Assembly (NCBI RefSeq): GCF_000420705.1
Contig: NZ_ATVL01000006.1
Location: forward strand, 1,116,267-1,180,266
Direction: 5' to 3'
Length of the DNA: 64,000 nt
Source: Hymenobacter norwichensis DSM 15439
GTDB lineage: Bacteria; Bacteroidota; Bacteroidia; Cytophagales; Hymenobacteraceae
In this document: piece after piece, positions 29,125 through 37,806 of the stretch
How the letters are laid out: the number at the start of each line of letters is the position of its first letter
Position numbering within the stretch: the stretch's first letter is position 1
The notes under the pieces: generated by a model
Seen by the model: the letters and a program-made list of their open reading frames with translations, nothing else
What the model was told of the DNA's origin: nothing
Database searches by the model: none
Made by a program: the position numbers and the translations under genes

Positions 29125-29697
29125 CTACTGACCCAGCGGCCACTGGCGTACAAATTGGCATTGCGCTGGCGTTTCGGGTGAGAGGGTGTCACTTTTGGCA
29201 TCAGTACGGCGCAGGTGCTGCACAAAATCCAGCGCCCGCTGCCCAGTGGCGTAGCCGTGGCGGGCCAAAAAGCAACCCACTACCGTGCCCGTGCGCCCAC
29301 GCCCACCCCAGCAGTGCACGTAAGCAGGCTGGCCAGCCGCTAGCGCAGCATCCAGCATATCCAGCACCTGGCGCATATGCGTTGCAGTGGGCACGTCTAG
29401 GTCGGTGATGGGGAGGCGGTGCGCAGTAGCACTTACACCTAATGCGGCAGCTTCTTCGGCCAATTCCTGCTCGTAGCCTGGTATAATCTGACCGGCATAA
29501 TTGTACTCGTTGTCGTGCATCAGGTTCACGAATGTGCGGATACCTTGGTTTAGTAAGGCACGTAGCTGCCGGCGGGTATCGGCCCGGTTGGGCTTAACGG
29601 GCACGTAGCCAGCCAGCAGGCGGCCGGGTAGCACCCAATAGGCCCGGTCGAAGGGTAGTACAGGCGAGGGGTCGGAGGTCGGAAATTGGTCGGTCAT
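29125..29697 (-). CDS. Dual-specificity/tyrosine protein phosphatase-like protein
   Basis: A 190-residue cytoplasmic phosphatase-fold protein. The active-site loop VHCWGGRGRTGT contains Cys-x5-Arg followed by Thr, and a general-acid Asp candidate lies in PITDLDVPT. The substrate could be a phosphoprotein or another phosphate ester; the Trp and Gly after Cys also occur in atypical dual-specificity phosphatases. ATG 29697 is used because the codon six bases upstream is TTG. It is the third gene of an operon, only 26 bp after the 1072-residue HEAT-like protein, so it probably works with that protein and the SWIM protein. Confidence 0.82.
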   Translation of the reverse strand: MTDQFPTSDPSPVLPFDRAYWVLPGRLLAGYVPVKPNRADTRRQLRALLNQGIRTFVNLMHDNEYNYAGQIIPGYEQELAEEAAALGVSATAHRLPITDLDVPTATHMRQVLDMLDAALAAGQPAYVHCWGGRGRTGTVVGCFLARHGYATGQRALDFVQHLRRTDAKSDTLSPETPAQCQFVRQWPLGQ

Positions 29698-29723
29698 GTT
29701 CAACGGTTCAATAAAATGTTCTG

Positions 29724-32700
29724 CTATTTCAGCAACGCCCCGGCGGTTTTCTTTAAGCTAGTGACGCGCTGCCACTCCCGCAGACGGTCTTGCACAACGT
29801 TAGGTACCGAATGGCGCACCCGGCTTAAGGTGTCAGCGTAGGCATCGAGCAGCTTGGCGGTGTTGCGTAAAGGAACCACCGGGAGCAGCGGCAGCAGGGC
29901 ATCTAGGGTTTGGCGCAGAGCATCATCGGTGCGGAAGTTGATGGCGCGGGCCTGGGCCAAGGTATCGGTGAGGCGAGCCAGCGGGGCGCGACCAGTAGCC
30001 AGTAGGCGCCCTAGAGCACGGCCGAGGTCGGCGGGCAACAGGCGGCCGTTGTCGGTGGCACTAAGCAGTACTTCCAACGCCATAGCTCGCACAATGGATG
30101 CTTGGTGCAGCAGCCCAGCGGCCAGCAGGGCCGAGGTACCAGCGGCGTGGCGTGGCCCCAGGCTCAACAGGCCGGCTAAGGCAAATTGTACGGCGTCGCG
30201 GGCTTCGGACCCAGCCTCATCGGTACGGCAACACGTGCGCAGCGTGTGCCAATGCAAGGGCTCGGGGTTGTTGGGGAGCATTGCCACCGCGTTGGCTACG
30301 CTGAAGCGCAACACATAACTATACTGCTCAGGCCGCTTGGGCAGGCCGGCATAAGCAGCGTAGGGCAGCAGAAGGGGCGCGCGACTGGCGGCCGGCGCAT
30401 CGGGCACCAGTAGCTCCACGTGCTTGTCGGTGATGGTTGGCTGGCCTTTCTCCCACTTCCGCACGTAGGTATGCGCCACTTCAGCCAGGGTCCAGCCGGG
30501 CTGCCAGGGGCGGGCCAGGCCGGGCGCTTTACCTAGCGCCGCCAAGCAGGGTAGCTCGGCGGTGGGGTAGCGGGTGCGGGCTGCCACGGCCCATAGCCAG
30601 GGCAGCGCATCAGGCAGACTAATGGGTACTAGCTCTGATTCGGTGCTTATTGGGATAAGCTTGCTTAGCTTTTCCCTGGCGCGCTGTAGCAGGCTAGGAG
30701 CCGCCGCCTCGCTGCCGGCACCCGACAACACCGGCAGCCCGGCGGCATGAGGTGGCGACGGGGCCGGTACCGGCACGGGCACCGGCTCTAGGGGGGTAGT
30801 GATTTGGGTGGAGCTGTCGCCGTAGTATTTCAGCTTCTCGGTAGTGGGTGCCGGCAACGCAGCGGCGTAGGTTTCGGGAGTGGTAGTGGAAACCGGGGTG
30901 TCGGCCTCCGCTGGGGCCAGTAGCCAGGTAAGCAACTCGCGCAAGTCGGTAGCGCGCAGCTCCGGCAGGCGGGTGCGGGCCTGGGTGGCATCCTCCTCAT
31001 TCGACCACGCACACCGGGTCAGCGCTACAGTCATATCGGCGGCATTGGGCGTTTCGTTGGCGGCCTGGTAGGCGAGTAGTTTTTCCACCAAAGTCGTGGG
31101 AGCTACCCAGTGTGGAGCATGGGTGATGGTGCTCAGCAAAGGCAACGGCGTAGCGCCGAGGCACAAGCGGGCTTCGGCGGCGGCCAGACGGTGCTGCTCC
31201 AGATACAGCAGCGGGTCGGCATCGTGGTACTCGTTGGGGCTCAAGTTGATGCGCGACACTTGCGGGTGCTCGAAGCCGGTAGCCAGCCCCACGACCAGCG
31301 CGGCCAGCAAATCGTTTGGGCCCGGCCGGCCGGTGCTTTGGAAGTGCGGCAACCAGGAAGCCTGATCGTCGAAGTTTTGAACCTGCCCATACCAACTCAT
31401 TATTTGCTTGAGGTAGGGGCGCAGCTGGAGGGCATGGTCGGGAGGCAGCTGAGCGCGGAGGCGGAGCAAGCCGTCCACCCAGCGGTCCACGGCGGCGGGG
31501 GCGTCGGCGGCTAGTACCGGGCCGGTCAGAAATAGCAGCTCGTGCCAGTCGGCTACCGGGGCTAGGGCGGTGGCGGGCGTCAGCTCGGGCGCGAAGTGGG
31601 TAAGCGGCGTGTAGCGGGCTGTTGCGGTGGCGTCGTCGGTATCAGGTTGAGTTGCCTGTGCGAGCCAGGGTGCCAAGCGGGTGCGGGCCGCCGGAGCTAG
31701 CAGGTCGGCGTAGGCGCATAGGTTGGTGGTAGTTTCCTCGGCTTCGGCGGTTGAGAGCAGGGGCGTTTTAGTGGTTAGCACGGTGGCCAGCAGGCGGGCG
31801 GCGCGGTCCTGCACACCGGCATCGGCGTGGGGCAAGGCGGCAGTAGCTAATCCAACTAGAGCGGGTGCCTGGCTTGGGTGGCGTTTTAGTAGTTTTTCAA
31901 AAGACCCTAGCAAACTTTTGAGGCCAGTTTTCAGGTCCTGCCGGGTCATAAGGCCATCAGCGTATTGCAGCAGTGGGCCCAGCTCGAAATCGGGTTCTTC
32001 CCAGAGGTCTTTCAGCTGCTCGATGGCAAAATTCACCACCACCGGCAGCGGATGAGCCAGCAGCTCCACCAATTCGCCTTGCCGGGCCAGTCGCTCAGCG
32101 GGCGTCGGCTTTAAGTCAAGAAATACATCTTTGAACCAGCCCAGCAACGGCCGTTTGAAGTCACGGCGTAGGGCCAGCAGACTGCGCGTGAGCAGCTCGT
32201 TGCGGTTTAGAGCGCCAGCGTTGGCCAGCTTCGTGAGCAGAGGTTTCCACCCAATCGAAATGCCATCAGGGTAGGGGCCAATGTAGGTGCTGTCGTAGTT
32301 GACGTTGGTGGCATAGTCGAACAGCAGCCATACGTCTCGGCCCAGCAGTTCCGGGTCGGCTCGCAAATCGGCACAAACCAGCTCTTCCACTTGTTGCGTA
32401 GTAAGTTTGCGCTTGCCCATCGCCTCGCGAGCGTAGCGGGAAAGGCGGTTGCTAAGCAGCTGGGCGAACATCGGCGCGTCGAATGGCACGAGACTTTCAC
32501 GCTCCATAGCCCGGAGCTCGGTATAGTCGGGCGCTTGCCACTGGTTGGTGCGGGTAAGCGAAGCCAGAAAATCGCCCAGCCAGTCGGGCCGAAAGTGGCG
32601 CAGCACCTGCCAGTGCAATGTGTAATGGTGGCGGTTGTCGAGGGGGTTGCGCAGGCTCCAAGGCAGCTCAAAGCTGCGGGCCAGTCCTTCTTTGCGCGTA

Positions 32701-32942
32701 AATGTGGCCAGCCCCGCCATAGCCAGCATGGCCTGTTGCTCAGCGGTGAGCAGGCGCTGGTATTCCTTCTGGCCTTTCTTGTTTTCCACCGGGCGGTATT
32801 CTTCTAAGTGTTTTTTGAGCTGCTGGGTGGGGCGGCGCAGCGTCATAAGCTCCTTCTTGTCGAGGTTCATCAAGAAGGGCACCAGCTCGTGGGCGGTTTT
32901 ATGCAGGATAATGTCCTCGAAGTTTTCGGCGGCAGTAAGCAT
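29724..32942 (-). CDS. Large HEAT-like repeat protein (DUF6493-like)
   Basis: A 1072-residue cytoplasmic protein with no signal peptide or membrane helix. Much of it is helical-repeat in character, rich in Leu and Ala: VVVNFAIEQLKDLWEEPDF, GLKSLLGSFEKLLKRHPSQAPALVGLATAAL, VQDRAARLLATVL and, near the end, HQASIVRAMALEVLLSATDNGRL. This suggests HEAT/ARM-type scaffolding. The overall form matches the DUF6493 proteins found next to SWIM zinc-finger genes; that name is from memory and should be checked. A Pro-rich linker (VPVPVPAPSPP) lies about two thirds along. It is second in an operon with the SWIM and phosphatase genes. Function is unknown. Confidence 0.75.
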   Translation of the reverse strand: MLTAAENFEDIILHKTAHELVPFLMNLDKKELMTLRRPTQQLKKHLEEYRPVENKKGQKEYQRLLTAEQQAMLAMAGLATFTRKEGLARSFELPWSLRNPLDNRHHYTLHWQVLRHFRPDWLGDFLASLTRTNQWQAPDYTELRAMERESLVPFDAPMFAQLLSNRLSRYAREAMGKRKLTTQQVEELVCADLRADPELLGRDVWLLFDYATNVNYDSTYIGPYPDGISIGWKPLLTKLANAGALNRNELLTRSLLALRRDFKRPLLGWFKDVFLDLKPTPAERLARQGELVELLAHPLPVVVNFAIEQLKDLWEEPDFELGPLLQYADGLMTRQDLKTGLKSLLGSFEKLLKRHPSQAPALVGLATAALPHADAGVQDRAARLLATVLTTKTPLLSTAEAEETTTNLCAYADLLAPAARTRLAPWLAQATQPDTDDATATARYTPLTHFAPELTPATALAPVADWHELLFLTGPVLAADAPAAVDRWVDGLLRLRAQLPPDHALQLRPYLKQIMSWYGQVQNFDDQASWLPHFQSTGRPGPNDLLAALVVGLATGFEHPQVSRINLSPNEYHDADPLLYLEQHRLAAAEARLCLGATPLPLLSTITHAPHWVAPTTLVEKLLAYQAANETPNAADMTVALTRCAWSNEEDATQARTRLPELRATDLRELLTWLLAPAEADTPVSTTTPETYAAALPAPTTEKLKYYGDSSTQITTPLEPVPVPVPAPSPPHAAGLPVLSGAGSEAAAPSLLQRAREKLSKLIPISTESELVPISLPDALPWLWAVAARTRYPTAELPCLAALGKAPGLARPWQPGWTLAEVAHTYVRKWEKGQPTITDKHVELLVPDAPAASRAPLLLPYAAYAGLPKRPEQYSYVLRFSVANAVAMLPNNPEPLHWHTLRTCCRTDEAGSEARDAVQFALAGLLSLGPRHAAGTSALLAAGLLHQASIVRAMALEVLLSATDNGRLLPADLGRALGRLLATGRAPLARLTDTLAQARAINFRTDDALRQTLDALLPLLPVVPLRNTAKLLDAYADTLSRVRHSVPNVVQDRLREWQRVTSLKKTAGALLK

Positions 32943-33008
32943 AGGAAAGCGAAGCTGTATCAGGTAAGGGAGGCAGATAAGATAAAGGGTATTTGAGGAG
33001 CCGTACGC

Positions 33009-34352
33009 CTACGCCCCAAACCGCAGCTGAGCCGCTAGAATATGCTTGCAGGGGCCGCGCTGGCCTTGGTTGCCGGTAAACCAGGGACAGGTGCAGCGGG
33101 CCGGCTCGCCGCTGCCAAGCACCACCGTGTGCCACACGCCGGTGCCCCGCACGCGCACTTCGGTGCGACCCTGTGGGCCCACGCCTACTAGTTGCACGTC
33201 GTCGGCGTTGTCGAGTAGGGTGCGGGCGTTTTTCAACCGTGGGTTCAGCTTCAGAATACGCTCCGTTTTAAATGGCAGGCGGCGGTAGAAGTACTGATTG
33301 TCGCGCAGGTCGAAGCCCAGCAGACCTAGGGCCGAGAGGTGGGCGCACAGCCGAGTGACGGTGGCCGGGCTCAGATCGTGCGTCAGCCCAAACAGAGTGG
33401 GGTTGAAAGTTTCGTTGCTTTGAAACAGGTTGTTGGCGCCGGTCAGCCACTCAGCCGGCAACTCCTCAGCCAGTGTTTCCAGCTGGGTACCTTCGCCTGA
33501 GAAACCCCGGTTCACCTCCGCCGACAGCGCCAGCAGAAATTCGTGGCCGCCACCTAGTGTCAGTACTACGGCGCTGGCTTGGCCGTCGGGGGTGCCATAC
33601 ACGCGCACGGTTTCGCTCAAGGGCAGCAGGCCATCAAGCAGGCGCAGGCGGTGGGCGCCACCTACTCGCACGGCCCCCGGTGCAGCCACCGGCGAAAAGG
33701 CCGGCCGACCCCCGCGCAGCACCAAAAATGTATCGGTGCGGCTGGTTCCGGCGGGCAGGGTTTGCAGCAACTGGGCCGCCTGCACGCGGCTGAGTGCCAT
33801 TTTTTCATCCATGCGGGCTAAGTAGTCTTGGGCGGCAGTGAGGCCCCGTAGCCAGCGCTCCGGCAGCGTTACTTTCCGCTCGGTTACGTGCCCAGTTGCG
33901 CGCTCCAGCGTTACTTCTTGCTGCCCAACGCTCAGCCGCACCGGCTCGGTCCGGCTGATGCGGCTTAGGGCATTCACCATCGGCTCGTTGAAATCGACGT
34001 TGGTGGTGCCGCTGTGCACAAACTCCCCGTCAAGCGCGGCCGGCCCTAGGTCGAGGCGGGCATACACGCCGTTGCACGACGAAAACGCTTCGAACCGCAG
34101 CTGCCCCGCCCCCGCCGTCACGATAGGGTCACGCAGGGCAGCACTCTGCGGCACGAAGCGCGAGGCCACTACTTTGGCTAACGTGGTTAGCCCGCGGGCC
34201 GTTAGCCAAGAGTCGCGCAGCTGCCCCCGAAAAAAGCAGGCAGCACCAGTGGCAGGGGCATTTTCGGCATACGCTGCCAGTAGTAATGTGTCTCCCTCTG
34301 CTTGTCGCACGAGGGTTGAGGCTTGGTCGTAGGCATAAGCAAAATCGTTCAT
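33009..34352 (-). CDS. SWIM zinc-finger protein
   Basis: A 447-residue cytoplasmic protein ending in a SWIM zinc finger (CTCPWFTGNQGQRGPCKH: C-x-C-x12-C-x-H, about residues 421-438). SWIM fingers bind DNA or proteins. The N-terminal 400 residues have no known motif but include FFRGQLRDSWLTARGLTTLAKVVASR, FSSCNGVYARLDLG and a possible winged-helix stretch (LTHDLSPATVTRLCAHLSALGLLGF, near 320-350). It is the first gene of the operon; the HEAT-like protein gene begins 66 bp downstream. In other bacteria SWIM proteins are encoded with MoxR-type AAA ATPases and VWA proteins; neither is present here. Confidence 0.85.
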   Translation of the reverse strand: MNDFAYAYDQASTLVRQAEGDTLLLAAYAENAPATGAACFFRGQLRDSWLTARGLTTLAKVVASRFVPQSAALRDPIVTAGAGQLRFEAFSSCNGVYARLDLGPAALDGEFVHSGTTNVDFNEPMVNALSRISRTEPVRLSVGQQEVTLERATGHVTERKVTLPERWLRGLTAAQDYLARMDEKMALSRVQAAQLLQTLPAGTSRTDTFLVLRGGRPAFSPVAAPGAVRVGGAHRLRLLDGLLPLSETVRVYGTPDGQASAVVLTLGGGHEFLLALSAEVNRGFSGEGTQLETLAEELPAEWLTGANNLFQSNETFNPTLFGLTHDLSPATVTRLCAHLSALGLLGFDLRDNQYFYRRLPFKTERILKLNPRLKNARTLLDNADDVQLVGVGPQGRTEVRVRGTGVWHTVVLGSGEPARCTCPWFTGNQGQRGPCKHILAAQLRFGA

Positions 34353-34652
34353 AGGCGTAGAAGTGAATAGGGGCTTGGCTGCCGTTTAACTAAGTTTTCT
34401 TACTGTAAATATGCAGCAATAGTTTTATTAATTACTAATTTTTTTAGCTTTTCGTAAAGCTAATTTTTTTGGCTGAAACGGTTCTGGGTTTTTCTGGAAA
34501 GCGGAAGCCCAGGACTGGCTGTACTATTTGTTGCAAAGCATGGCGTAAGCCCAGCCGCACGGGCCCAGCGCGAGCGGATAGTTGGGTCAACGCTTCAACC
34601 GACCGGATTTTGGTGGCACCTTTGGGGTTCGTTAGTACAAGCGCCGTAAGTG
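34353..34652. other. 300-bp divergent promoter region between SWIM and HelD genes
   Basis: AT-rich to about 34470, then GC-rich. It holds a terminator-like hairpin (34444-34470) and a CACCTTTG at 34617-34624 that differs in one base from the Bacteroidota -7 box TAnnTTTG and could serve helD. No gene fits. Confidence 0.5.
34444..34470 (+). terminator. Terminator-like hairpin upstream of helD
   Basis: TTAGCTTT and AAAGCTAA pair perfectly around a TCGT loop, followed by TTTTTTT. Polarity is plus strand, yet no plus-strand gene lies immediately upstream, so it may attenuate the helD leader or stop stray transcription. Confidence 0.6.
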
Positions 34653-36698
34653 ATGAACGAAACCGAACTAGAAGAACGAGAATATCTGGAAGAAATCAAG
34701 GAAAAGCTGGTGCTGGCCGTCCGGCGGGTAGATGACGCTGTGCGGCAGTTTTCCGATGAACTGCGGGAGAAAAAGCAGTACATCCACGAGCACCAGTCGG
34801 GCATGGACGACGCCGACATGGTGGCCGCGGGGCAGTCCATCAACCGCATGGCTTTTACCGGCGAAGCGGCCGTGTCCAGGAAGCGCAAGCTGCTCAAGCT
34901 GGTGCAGTCTCCGTATTTCGGCCGCATCGATTTTGCCACGCCCCAGGGCACGGCGCCGCTGTACATAGGGGTGCATTCCTTTTTCGATGAGCACCACCGC
35001 CAGAACCTGATTTACGACTGGCGGGCGCCTATTTCGTCGATGTTCTATGATTTCGAGCTGGGCGCGGCCTCCTACGTTACCCCATCGGGCACGGTGCGCG
35101 GTACCATTGAGCTGAAACGGCAGTACAAAATCCGGGACGGCCGTATGGAGTTCCTGCTCGACAGCGGCGTGAACATCCACGATGACGTGCTCCAGCGTGA
35201 GTTAGCCAAGTCGTCGGACGACAAGATGAAGAACATCGTTGCCACCATTCAGCGCGACCAAAACGCGGTGATTCGCAACGAGGACGCGTCGGTGATGGTG
35301 ATTCAGGGCGTGGCGGGCTCGGGCAAAACGTCCATTGCCCTGCACCGGATTGCGTTTCTGTTGTACCGTTACCGCGAAACAATCCGGGCGCAGGACGTGC
35401 TTATCATCTCGCCCAACAAGGTGTTTGCCGACTATATCTCCAACGTGCTGCCCGAACTGGGGGAAGAGCACATTCCGGAAATGGGTATGGAAGAGCTGGC
35501 CGCCGATTTGCTGGAAAACCGGTATCAGTTCCAAACCTTTTTCGAGCAGGTATCGGCGCTGCTGGAGCGCCACGACCCGGCCTTTATCGAGCGGATTCAG
35601 TTCAAGTCCTCGTTTGAATTCCTTAGTCAGCTCAACCAATACCTTCTGCACGTAGAAAACAACTATTTCAGCGTCAGTGACCTGCGGGTAGGCCGAACGG
35701 TGGTGCCGGGGCGCTTCATTCAGGAGAAGTTCAAGGCCTACCACCGAGTGCCGCTCCTGAAACGATTCGCGCAGGTTTCCAACGACGTGCGGGCGTACGT
35801 GCGCACCGCCGTGGACCGCAAGCTGACCGGGCAAGAAAAATCCATCATTGGGGAGGGGGTACCGCGCATGTTCCGGTTTCATCAGGTGCTGGACTTCTAC
35901 CGGGACTTTTACCGTTGGGTGGGCCGGCCCGAGCTGCTTAAACTCGACCACCAGATGAAGCTGGAATACGCCGATGTTTTTGCCTTGATTTACCTGCGGG
36001 TGCGGCTGGAAGGCATTAGCGCCTATGAGCAGGTCAAGCACTTACTAATAGATGAAATGCAGGACTACACCCCGGTGCAGTACGCCGTGCTGTCGCGCCT
36101 GTTTTTGTGCCGCAAAACCATTCTGGGTGATGTCAGCCAAACGGTAAATCCGTACAGTGCCTCCTCGGCTGAAACCATCGAGCGGGTTTTCCCACAGGCC
36201 GACGTGGTGAAACTGTACCGCAGCTACCGCTCTACGGTTGAAATTACCAGCTTCGCGCAGCGCATCACCCCGAACCCGCACATCATACCGCTCGAGCGCC
36301 ACGGCCCGGAGCCCACCGCAACGCGCTACAACAGCAGGGGAGAGGAGCTGGCAGCTCTTCAGCAGCTGGTCAGGGAGTTCAAAAGTTCGAGCAACCACTC
36401 GGTGGGCATCATCTGCAAAACCCAGCGCCAAGCCGAGCAGGTGCATCAGGCACTGCAAGAGTTTGAAGTGCAGCTACTCACCGAAGAGTCGACCACGTTC
36501 AAAGAAGGCGTTATTCTTACTACTGCCCATTTGGCAAAAGGCCTGGAATTCGACGCGGTGGTGGTGCCTTTTGCCTCGGCCCTTAACTACAAAACTGAGG
36601 TTGACAAGAGCATGCTCTACGTGGCCTGCACCCGCGCTATGCACCAACTCACGCTGACGTACTCGGGAGAGGTTACCGCCTTTCTGGCCGGCAGATAA
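34653..36698 (+). CDS. helD: HelD-type superfamily 1 helicase
   Basis: A 681-residue UvrD/Rep-like ATPase of the HelD family, which binds RNA polymerase and helps recycle stalled enzyme. An N-terminal coiled coil (about 1-60) leads into the family-specific YDWRAPISSMFYDFE segment. Then come Walker A GVAGSGKTS (219-227) with ALHRIAFLLYR, Walker B LLIDEMQDY (near 467), the ASSAETIERVFP region, YRSYRSTVEI and the C-terminal TAHLAKGLEFDAVVV plus LYVACTRAM motifs. ATG 34653 is used because the preceding codon is GTG. It is divergent from the SWIM operon. The size is slightly below that of Bacillus HelD. Function is by family. Confidence 0.9.
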   Translation: MNETELEEREYLEEIKEKLVLAVRRVDDAVRQFSDELREKKQYIHEHQSGMDDADMVAAGQSINRMAFTGEAAVSRKRKLLKLVQSPYFGRIDFATPQGTAPLYIGVHSFFDEHHRQNLIYDWRAPISSMFYDFELGAASYVTPSGTVRGTIELKRQYKIRDGRMEFLLDSGVNIHDDVLQRELAKSSDDKMKNIVATIQRDQNAVIRNEDASVMVIQGVAGSGKTSIALHRIAFLLYRYRETIRAQDVLIISPNKVFADYISNVLPELGEEHIPEMGMEELAADLLENRYQFQTFFEQVSALLERHDPAFIERIQFKSSFEFLSQLNQYLLHVENNYFSVSDLRVGRTVVPGRFIQEKFKAYHRVPLLKRFAQVSNDVRAYVRTAVDRKLTGQEKSIIGEGVPRMFRFHQVLDFYRDFYRWVGRPELLKLDHQMKLEYADVFALIYLRVRLEGISAYEQVKHLLIDEMQDYTPVQYAVLSRLFLCRKTILGDVSQTVNPYSASSAETIERVFPQADVVKLYRSYRSTVEITSFAQRITPNPHIIPLERHGPEPTATRYNSRGEELAALQQLVREFKSSSNHSVGIICKTQRQAEQVHQALQEFEVQLLTEESTTFKEGVILTTAHLAKGLEFDAVVVPFASALNYKTEVDKSMLYVACTRAMHQLTLTYSGEVTAFLAGR

Positions 36699-36720
36699 GA
36701 GCAACTAGAAGGCCCGGAAA

Positions 36721-36756
36721 ACCAAAAGGGCGGCCCACACGGGCCGCCCTTTTGGT
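36721..36756. terminator. Bidirectional terminator between helD and the superoxide dismutase gene
   Basis: ACCAAAAGGGCGGCCC and GGGCCGCCCTTTTGGT form a perfect 16-bp stem around ACAC, with an A-rich left flank and T-run on the right. Confidence 0.92.
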
Positions 36757-36777
36757 TTTTATTCGGTGAAGGCACGT

Positions 36778-37524
36778 TTAGCCTTTCTTCACGGCGTCGA
36801 AGCGGCGGTTCACCTCGGGCCAGTTCACCACGTTCCAGAAGGCGGCCACGTAGTCGGGGCGCTTGTTCTGGTACTTCAGGTAATAAGCGTGTTCCCACAC
36901 ATCGAGACCCAATACAGGGGTGCCGTGTTGAATGCCGGGCAGGTCCATGAGCGGGTTATCTTGGTTGGGAGTAGAGGAAATGAACAGCTTGCCGGCTTTG
37001 TCGGCGCTCAGCCAGGCCCAGCCCGAACCGAAGCGGCTAGTGGCTGCCGCAGCAAACTGCTCCTTGAACTTATCGAACGAGCCGAACGAGCTGTTGATGG
37101 CCGTGGCCAGCGTACCGGTAGGCTGCCCACCACCCTTAGCCGACAGTAACTGCCAGAACATGGAATGGTTGAAGTGGCCACCGGCATTGTTGCGCACGGC
37201 ATCAGACTGCTTGCTAGCCGAGGCCAGCAAATCGGCCAAGCTCATTTTCTCCTGCGGCTTGCCCGCAACGGCTTCGTTCAGCTTGGAAACGTAGGTTTTG
37301 TGGTGGGCATCGTGGTGCACTTCCATGGTGCGGGCGTCGATGTGCGGCTCCAGGGCATTGAAGGCATAGGGCAGAGCCGGCAGCGTGAAAGGGCCGTCGG
37401 CAATGGGGGTGGCCCGGGCTTCGCGGAGCAGCTTTTCGTCGTGGGCGCGCGCCAACAAAGCGGGGCTCACCAAGGCTCCTACCATAGTCAGAACGCCATT
37501 TTTCAGGAAATCTCGCTTCAGCAT
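36778..37524 (-). CDS. Exported Mn/Fe superoxide dismutase
   Basis: A 248-residue superoxide dismutase, converting superoxide to oxygen and hydrogen peroxide. Metal ligands are visible: His61 (EPHID), a His in the [12 protein letters not shown] region, and Asp/His of [19 protein letters not shown], like the E. coli Mn enzyme, favours Mn or mixed metal use. Unlike cytoplasmic enzymes it begins with a ~30-residue leader ([20 protein letters not shown]) with KRDFLK, which resembles a Tat signal with Lys-Arg in place of Arg-Arg. A periplasmic location is therefore inferred. It is monocistronic and convergent with helD. Confidence 0.9.
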   Translation of the reverse strand: MLKRDFLKNGVLTMVGALVSPALLARAHDEKLLREARATPIADGPFTLPALPYAFNALEPHIDARTMEVHHDAHHKTYVSKLNEAVAGKPQEKMSLADLLASASKQSDAVRNNAGGHFNHSMFWQLLSAKGGGQPTGTLATAINSSFGSFDKFKEQFAAAATSRFGSGWAWLSADKAGKLFISSTPNQDNPLMDLPGIQHGTPVLGLDVWEHAYYLKYQNKRPDYVAAFWNVVNWPEVNRRFDAVKKG

Positions 37525-37721
37525 GATGTGGAAAGTAATATGAGAAAGGAAAGGAACTGTTGAACGGCCCCAAGATAGGGCGCGTTGGGTTTACGCAGAT
37601 TAAGGAAAAGGTATCATGTTCGGCTGCACTGTTCTGGTATACTTCAACCGCCGTGTGGCATTGTAGTTGCATTTGGGCGGCAGGACTTTGCTTTTTCCGG
37701 TTTCAAAATCCGGCGCGGGCC

Positions 37722-37729
37722 TACCTTTG
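37722..37729 (+). promoter_or_regulatory. Predicted -7 promoter box TACCTTTG
   Basis: TACCTTTG matches the Bacteroidota TAnnTTTG consensus fully. It lies 77 bp before the start of the regulatory-like-domain protein gene. No clear TTG lies 19 bases upstream, so the -33 part is weak. Confidence 0.5.
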
Positions 37730-37806
37730 CGGCAGCGGCATACGCCCTGGGCGCTGCCAGCCGTTCTATCGTTTCCATTCTGGTACTCATTTAACTTAGC
37801 TTCGCC

